The notes under the pieces are model-generated. The model worked only from the letters and a program-made list of their open reading frames with translations. It searched no databases and had not been told where the DNA came from. Shown piece after piece: positions 58,162 through 64,000 of a stretch of DNA of 64,000 nucleotides. This DNA comes from Gymnopus androsaceus JB14 (Eukaryota; Basidiomycota; Agaricomycetes; Agaricales; Omphalotaceae): contig ML769652.1 of assembly GCA_009733575.1 (NCBI GenBank), positions 1-64,000 of the forward strand. The letters run 5' to 3'. Position 1 is the stretch's first letter; each line of letters begins with the position of its first letter. The position numbers and the translations under genes were made by a program.

Positions 58162-59327
58162 AGAATACGACTGGAACTGGATGCGGTGCGCATGTTGTAT
58201 TACTATTATAACTTGGTACTCGGTATATAACTCTGTCTATAATCTTTAATCTTCTCAAAGATAGTCCGACGGCCGGAGCGCTGCATTACAGGGCGTCATT
58301 TGTTGAGAGACCCGACTTGGCGCCTTACCCGTGCCAAAACGGTGTCCAGATGTCTTATGTGTCTATTAGAAAAACGTTGTGTAGCTATTCCCTCTCCATG
58401 CTAAGGCGGGAGGTGGTGGTGAAAAGTTCTTGGAGGGATAGATGCGACGAGGAAGTGATAAGGAAGCCCAATGAAGGAAGATGGTGAGGAGAGAGAGCTT
58501 GCGGGAGGACACTAGCATCGAACTTTCAGAAGATATAATTTTGCTTTTGCAATCCCGGCTGACCGCACTTATTGAAGTTGACTTTACAGCCCATGGCCCA
58601 CAAGGATTCCCGACTCCTGTTTGGCAGCGTTCCTCAATATACATGGCCGCCGTCGTATATGCAAGGTATGCAACGATCAAATTAGCGTTGAAGAGAATTA
58701 ATACGAAAACCAAAGACTTTGGGTGCTTTGTTGCCAAAGAATCGGATGCGAAAAAGCGGCTCAATAAGTGGACCTGTGGTGGAGAATGAGATGGAGTCCT
58801 GCGATGTGTTCTATAACAAGAATACGGTACACCTGCATCGTTAGAGCGCCATTTGATGATCATCTCATCCTATCCCTGCACTTCTACCCTCTCTTCAATT
58901 GATTCGACTGCTTCCAGTCAGCTACTGGTGGAAAATTTAGCTCGTTCCTGCTCCGAGCCTTCGTTGGACGACGAAGTTGGGAATTCTTTCCTGACGCCCA
59001 TAGAGCTAGAGAGAGAGACAGGAGCTAAACATCTCTAGAGCAATTATTTCGTGCTAGCAAGCAGAAGGATGATGATCTTTTTCTGAGTCTCTCCGTCTGA
59101 CTCAGGGTAGGCAGCGCGAGTTCGAGGTAAATGCCTCGTGGTGGTAGATGTTGTACTTAGCGGAAGTAGCGGATAGTCTGCGAAGTATGTGCAAGTATGC
59201 AAGTTATTGCGATCGCCGCTCTGGAATTTTGACGACGCTTCACATGATGAATTTACTCGAGTATCACAATACTGGGGTAAAAGGCAAGCGCAGGGAGGTA
59301 TAAAGCAAAGGCTGTTTCCTCCAATCG
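58162..59327. other. Region between KU70 and the tyrosinase relic; overlapping antisense frames
   Basis: A 165-codon minus-strand frame (58366-58863) and a 102-codon plus-strand frame (58481-58789, with EDIILLLQSRLTALIEVDFT) overlap each other. Neither carries a known motif, so at most one could be real. TATAAA at 59299-59304 probably belongs to the tyrosinase gene. Confidence 0.35.
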
Positions 59328-60926
59328 AATTCAGGCTCTCTCTCGTTTTTGCCACGGTCTTCGTCTCTCTTTCCTCCTTGGCTCTCAGCACGCTACTTGC
59401 TGTCTCGGCTACTAGCGCGCAGTGCATTAACCCTACCGTCCGCAAAGAGTGGCGAGCGCTCACCAAAGCTGAGAAGATTACCTGGATCTCTGCTATACAA
59501 GTAACACTCTACTCTATGCCCGATTCTGCACGTCGATGTTGACTTTAATGCCTGGTAGTGCATCAACTCTTTGCTTCACAACCCGAATCTTACTCAGACC
59601 GTCGATCCCTCTCTTTCACTGATTCCTGCCATGAACACGTCTGGTAACTTTTGGGATGGTAAGCTGCACATTGCCTACAATCAGCGATACGATATACCTA
59701 GCGGCCTTCTTTTGTAGACATTTCTTTCATGCACATGGACTTAAACATCAAAGTGAGCTTGTAAACTTTTTGTTAGTGGTCGAGTCTTTTCTTACCAAAG
59801 AACCTTAGATCCATGAAACGGGCATGTTTTTGCGTTCATCATTGTTGTTCATTCTCTGGAACAGAAGATGATCGAATCGTGTGGATTCCCCGGCGGCATA
59901 CCGTATTGGAATTGGACTATTGGTATTTTGTGCTCCTATTTCTGAAAACGTACAAGTGCTAACCATACCGTGGACTGGAAGATGCTCCTGATTGTTGGAC
60001 GATGACCCCGAGTCCGGTTTGGGAGGCTGGGGTCGGTATCTAATTCTCTTTTAATAAACCTTTTATTGAATCACTCCTTTCTCTAGGAGACCCCAACCTT
60101 GACTACGAAGTTCAAACTGGAGCGCACGCTGGCCCCTTTCCTACCCAGTTCCTCATGGTTTGCGCCATGAGTTCACTGAGATGCCCTTCGCTGCTTTTGC
60201 CAATAGTAGCCCCATCATCATCCCTCAATTCTTCAACGCTAGCGAACTTACCACTGTTGCGAACTCTACGTTCACGATCGACAAGATTAATGCCATTATC
60301 GCAGGCACCCCAGGGGACTACTTTGGTTTCTAACAAGCTTTGTATGGCTGGATTGTAAGTGCGCGGAACGCTTTTGGCTCTGTTGGTTCTAACAATGCGT
60401 TAGGGTGCGCATGGTGCTTTGTACGCGATCGTAGGGGGTGAGGATTCCTAGTCATATTTCCCGAGAATATGATGACTGAGAATGGTTCCATTGATCTTGC
60501 AGGAACTTGCCCGGCAAGCGCAAATTCTTCCTGTATTCCCGGTAATAAATGGTCGCCCAACTCCTCTCTGTTCTTCTTGCACCATTCGGTGAGCTTTCAG
60601 ATGCTCTAGATACACATTCTCATCGCTCAACTTTTTTGCAGATGATCGACAACATTTGGTCTGACTGGCAGAATTACAATGAGACCAGCAAGTACGCATT
60701 CTATGGTGGATCTGTTCAAGCATTTGACAACGTCACATACTACAATGAATACCCTAATGGAGCTCCACCGATGCTCAGCGTGAGTGATGTTTGCGTTGAA
60801 ACCGCTTTTAAGACTAAAGGTGCTTCGCCCAGTACGACTCTTTGATATACACGGACGGTATTCCGAGAACATATCGGGGACATAAGCCACAACACGGGCG
60901 ATCCTTTGGGCTACGTTTACGAGTAA
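59328..60926 (+). pseudogene. Tyrosinase (polyphenol oxidase) pseudogene
   Basis: Signal-peptide-like start FRLSLVFATVFVSLSSLALS (no ATG now at the expected position, 29 bases after a TATA box), then CINPTVRKEWRALTKAEKIT, NLTQTVDPSLSLIPAMNTSG, the CuA region SFMHMDLNIK/IHETGMFL, EQKMIESCGFPGGIPYWNW, GAHAGPFPTQ, TTVANSTFTIDKINAIIAGT, the CuB region and LFFLHHS/MIDNIWSDWQNYN, ending DPLGYVYE. Lesions: about 7 bases are missing around 59830-59845, which removes the PWHRW motif with the third CuA histidine and shifts the frame. An in-frame TAA sits at 60331-60333. The second CuB histidine is replaced by Tyr (GAHGALYAIVGG, near 60422). An active type 3 copper site is therefore impossible. Confidence 0.82.
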
Positions 60927-61345
60927 AGCGGCTGTTGCTGCCGCTCCCTTGTGCGCCTCTCGTTCTTTCAGTCCTCGGGTTTGTAAGTATTTTCATAATT
61001 TAATGTTTAGATGAATGTGCTTTCAGGATGTAAAATTAGGTTTAGTTATTTGTTCCGAATCGTTTACCCTTGAGGTTTATCACCAGCAGAACTTCACCGC
61101 TGATTCCGAATAATACACTTTCTTCCTTCCTTCCATTGCATACCACCGCATTAGTACATCTTCACTGGAAGCTTGAAGCTCCACCAGCTTTCAAAATGGC
61201 AGGATTGAGACTGAAATAGTTGGGTGTTGGTTGGGTTTTGAGGACTGAAGTTTATGGAGTTAAACAATGTGGCCCACTCGCTAATTTATCATTGAATGAT
61301 AGTAACATCTGCATTGTATCCCGAACAAACTGAGAATCCCGCGCT
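60927..61345. other. Intergenic 3' region
   Basis: Lies between the end of the tyrosinase relic and the stop codon of the F-box gene on the other strand. No gene seen. Confidence 0.45.
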
Positions 61346-62617
61346 TCAATGGAAAACAAGCTCAAGGACCCCTCTTCTATCCCAGGATGGTAAAGACGAA
61401 CGTATACAGTCCATAATTGTCCGCTTCACAGCATCCTCGAGCTCAATTCCTCCACTTCTGGTAGAAGAAGCAGTGAATTCAATGAGCTCGAGTTCCTGGA
61501 ATGACGGTCCTTCCAGTATCCGACCCAAGTGTTTAAGAAAAGGTCGATCCAAGTGGAACTGGCGGGACTGGGCAAACGACACATGTAGTGTTCGCAGTTT
61601 GCAGTTTTTGATTTTCCCAAGCAGAGATGGTAGCCATGATACCATGCTAATCACTCGGTTCGGTGAGGATAAGTGAAGATGCTGGAGCAGAGAGTTGGCA
61701 GAGATGTCAAGGAAAGCAATAGCAGGGTCGTCCATAGGATTTTCTAAAGATAAGTCAGTAAGGTCCAGGAGATGAAAGGCACTCAGGACAATACCTGGAG
61801 AAATGATTTCTAACTGTGTTAATAGAGGCCCTAGCGACCTCAAAAGACCAGGGACATCGTTGGAAATGTAGGACGTTTGGGCACCGTAGAATGATACGCT
61901 GCGCCTTAATTCCTGTGTGATGTATCTAGAGTACATCCAAGTCAACTGCTTTACGAGCATCTGGCCGTTCCCATCCAAGGTCACGGCACACTGACCAGTC
62001 TCGTCCGACGTGCATAACTCTCGTTGAACTTGGCAACCATCCCATCGGGCGTTTCCACCGGAGCACTCGATGTTTTGAAATTCAAATGCGCGCAACGAGG
62101 GAAAGTTGGCAACAAAGTCAGAGAATTGGGAATACTCTGCAAAGTGTATGTGATGCATCGAAAGAGATTCTACCGTTTTGAACTTTGTCAAACAAGATAC
62201 TATCGCGGGATCTATAACCGTCCACCTTAAGTTGTCGAGCGCCAAAGTTGAGATTTTCCCGATCTTGGCGAGGTGTTGGAGTAGCCGTGTCAGGGCACTC
62301 TGAACCTGTCCTGTGTTACGCCGAAAGGTTTCACCGCTCCCGATGATGCGAATCCGACGAGCTCGGGAGAATATGGCCGGTCGCGAGAAAGGGTTGTCCA
62401 AAAACGATGCGAAGGCTGGGATAGAGCGATAGCTAAAGCAAAGTGAGGAGAAAGCTCGTTCGTACGTGCGTTGCCGCCAGTAACTGCACACGAGACTGGT
62501 GGATAACAGGCACGAGCGATTGAGATTGATATCCAACGTCATTTCGATGATCATGTCCTGAAGTTCTGGAGGTAGCCAGATAGAGACTGGTTGAGTCTGC
62601 TCAGAGCAAATCAGCAT
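61346..62617 (-). CDS. F-box-like protein with leucine-rich C-terminal part
   Basis: Intronless, 423 residues from MLICSEQTQPVSIWLPPELQ. The F-box-like helix is SIWLPPELQDMIIEMTLDIN with CLLSTSLVCSYWRQRTYERA. The rest has irregular Leu-rich segments typical of the expanded agaric F-box family (STLALDNLRWTVIDPAIVSC, LLDLTDLSLENPMDDPAIAF, LLQHLHLSSPNRV, LGRILEGPSFQELELIEF). Such proteins may be substrate receptors of SCF ubiquitin ligases, but most agaric members are uncharacterised. Complete frame; head-to-head with the glutaredoxin gene across 428 bases. Confidence 0.75.
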   Translation of the reverse strand: MLICSEQTQPVSIWLPPELQDMIIEMTLDINLNRSCLLSTSLVCSYWRQRTYERAFSSLCFSYRSIPAFASFLDNPFSRPAIFSRARRIRIIGSGETFRRNTGQVQSALTRLLQHLAKIGKISTLALDNLRWTVIDPAIVSCLTKFKTVESLSMHHIHFAEYSQFSDFVANFPSLRAFEFQNIECSGGNARWDGCQVQRELCTSDETGQCAVTLDGNGQMLVKQLTWMYSRYITQELRRSVSFYGAQTSYISNDVPGLLRSLGPLLTQLEIISPGIVLSAFHLLDLTDLSLENPMDDPAIAFLDISANSLLQHLHLSSPNRVISMVSWLPSLLGKIKNCKLRTLHVSFAQSRQFHLDRPFLKHLGRILEGPSFQELELIEFTASSTRSGGIELEDAVKRTIMDCIRSSLPSWDRRGVLELVFH

Positions 62618-63045
62618 CGATCATTATAGGCAACGAGTAATATACATACCATTATTGAACCAGAAAAACGGGGAGAAAGAAACGAGAGGGCTGAGTTTTG
62701 ACCCGGGTTTTAATCTCCTGTCGGAGCTTTGAAGCTGACGCTCGGTTAGATTAACATTCCGGATGTTGCTTTCGAAAGAGTGCTAGTAGTACTCGAATTT
62801 TAAGTTGCCGGAGATACAGGTATTGCGCTAGGGCGTCTTCTGCCGCTTGGAGTTGTATAAAAGCGTTGATAGAGCGTTAAGCTCCCCAATAAGCTAATGT
62901 TTCGGGGAATTCCGGCGTGCGTGTAAATTGGCCATTCCAATGAGGTCAAAGCGAGAAGCGAGAGCTATTGACCTACCCTTAACTTCCGCATGATTCCCGA
63001 TGAGATTGCGCAATCTGACAAATCTGAATAAGCGCCTTTCCCCCA
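62618..63045. promoter_or_regulatory. Divergent promoter region, F-box gene and glutaredoxin
   Basis: 428 bases between opposite start codons. A pyrimidine-rich stretch (CGCCTTTCCCCCA) just precedes the glutaredoxin ATG. No other element identified. Confidence 0.4.
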
Positions 63046-63922
63046 ATGTCTAACCACCACGAAGTATCTTCTCCGTCTCATTTCCAGGAGCTTCTATCTG
63101 CAGATCTAAACCGTGTATCTGTCCTCAATTTCTGGGCAGAATGGGCGGAACCTTGCAAGCAGATGAACGCTGTCACGTTTGAGCTGGCGAAGAAATACCC
63201 TTCCATATTATTTTTGCAGGTATAGTTGACCAGTTCAAGTTTTGATTGCTTTTTTCTGATGCTTTCTTGTAGATCGAAGCTGAAGCTCAAGCCGATATTG
63301 CAGAGTCTTTTGATATTGAAGCTGTTCCGTCTCTGATATTACTTCGAGTGAGCTTGAAAAAATCACTAAACTCCATCCAACAGTCTTAGTCACAAGTTTT
63401 AGGGCCATACACTGTTGCAGCGCATATCTGGCGCAGATGCACCTGCTCTAACTGCTGCCGTTTCCAAATACGCTATCACTTCTTCTGTTAACCCACAGTC
63501 AAGAACAAGCCTTCCCCCAGCCAAAGCGTCGGATACAGCAATGGATGTGGATGGATCGTCCGAAGATCTAGACACGCGAATGACCAAACTGATGAATCAG
63601 AGTAAAGTTGTTCTATTCATGAAAGGAACCCCGGACGCACCTAGATGTGGATTTTCACGGCGGATAACTGGACTTCTTCAGGAGCAGAAAGTTGATTTTA
63701 CACACTTTGATATCCTTTCCGACGAAGACGTCAGACAGGGTCCGTTCTTTTTCACCCTTCATCATACCCCGCAAACTTCCTCATTTATTTACAGGACTGA
63801 AAAAGCGGAACGATTGGCCAACTTTCCCGCAGCTCATCATCAATGGGGAATTCGTTGGAGGGTTGGATATCGTACAGGAAATGGTCGAAAATGGCGAATT
63901 TGCTCAATCTCTGGCGGTATAG
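63046..63922 (+). CDS. GRX4: Monothiol glutaredoxin of the Grx3/Grx4 type
   Basis: Exons 63046-63219, 63273-63347, 63403-63739 and 63795-63922 give 237 residues. The N-terminal thioredoxin-like domain has [20 protein letters not shown] then EWAEPCKQM (no CGPC pair, as in Grx3/4), [20 protein letters not shown]. After an acidic linker comes the glutaredoxin domain: [40 protein letters not shown] (monothiol CGFS site), [38 protein letters not shown]. Grx3/4 proteins bind a bridging [2Fe-2S] cluster with glutathione and regulate cellular iron sensing in fungi. Frame intact, all introns GT-AG. Confidence 0.93.
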
Positions 63923-64000
63923 ACTGTACTTTGGCTCGTCAGAATGTGTACAATTAATAATAAGACCGTGTTCATTTTTGGGCCTTTTTGTGGACAATTG

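Noticed and set aside
58366..58863. 165-codon minus-strand frame as a gene
   Set aside because: It overlaps an equally plausible 102-codon plus-strand frame, and neither has recognisable features.

Overview
The window is nuclear DNA of a mushroom-forming basidiomycete (Agaricomycetes). The evidence is short (about 45-70 nt) introns with GTRNGT...YAG borders in almost every gene, and a gene set typical of that class: bicupin oxalate decarboxylase, pyranose 2-oxidase, a tyrosinase relic, DUF6699 proteins, a Zn2Cys6 factor with the xlnR-like middle domain, an SPX-SLC13 phosphate transporter and F-box proteins. No tRNA, rRNA, CRISPR array or prokaryotic operon structure was seen. The species cannot be named from the sequence.

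Layout. 1-9 kb: the 3' part of an oxalate decarboxylase gene (+), a disordered protein of unknown function (-), a 2.2 kb stretch with a regular series of splice-like signals but no long ORF, and a complete Zn2Cys6 transcription factor (-) whose zinc cluster is completed by a 6-nt micro-exon. 9-15 kb: two intronless DUF6699 paralogues in tandem (+) and an F-box/LRR-like relic. 14.8-20 kb: pyranose 2-oxidase (-), whose upstream region carries a footprint of the same non-LTR retrotransposon family that lies next to it as a 5'-truncated, poly(A)-ended copy; then another F-box-like remnant. 22-27 kb: a decayed family-2 glycosyltransferase pseudogene (+) and a secreted aspartic protease (-). 29-33.5 kb: a 417-residue disordered protein, a small secreted cysteine-rich protein missed by simple ORF calling, a 123-bp hairpin and a 0.68-kb near-perfect foldback palindrome. 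33.9-37.8 kb: a tandem pair of FAD-linked (berberine-bridge-like) oxidases, one intact and one a pseudogene that lost its signal-peptide exon but kept its TATA region. 38-50 kb: Mgr3-like mitochondrial TPR protein, SPX-domain phosphate transporter, APSES/KilA-N regulator and ornithine decarboxylase. 53-64 kb: PP2A activator (PTPA), KU70, a tyrosinase pseudogene that lost copper ligands, an F-box protein and a monothiol glutaredoxin of the Grx3/4 type.

How it fits together. The conserved housekeeping genes (PTPA/KU70, F-box/GRX4, FAD oxidase/Mgr3-like) tend to be head-to-head and share short promoters. Between them lie accessory secreted oxidoreductases (oxalate decarboxylase, pyranose oxidase, FAD oxidase, tyrosinase) with clear birth-and-death dynamics, plus transposon debris.

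A caution: several otherwise well-conserved genes (aspartic protease, Mgr3-like, SPX transporter, KU70, probably pyranose oxidase) each need a one-base correction, often in a short homopolymer, to stay in frame. This could be real decay or base-level assembly error. All exon boundaries given here were deduced by reading splice consensus and protein similarity from memory, not from RNA or alignment data.
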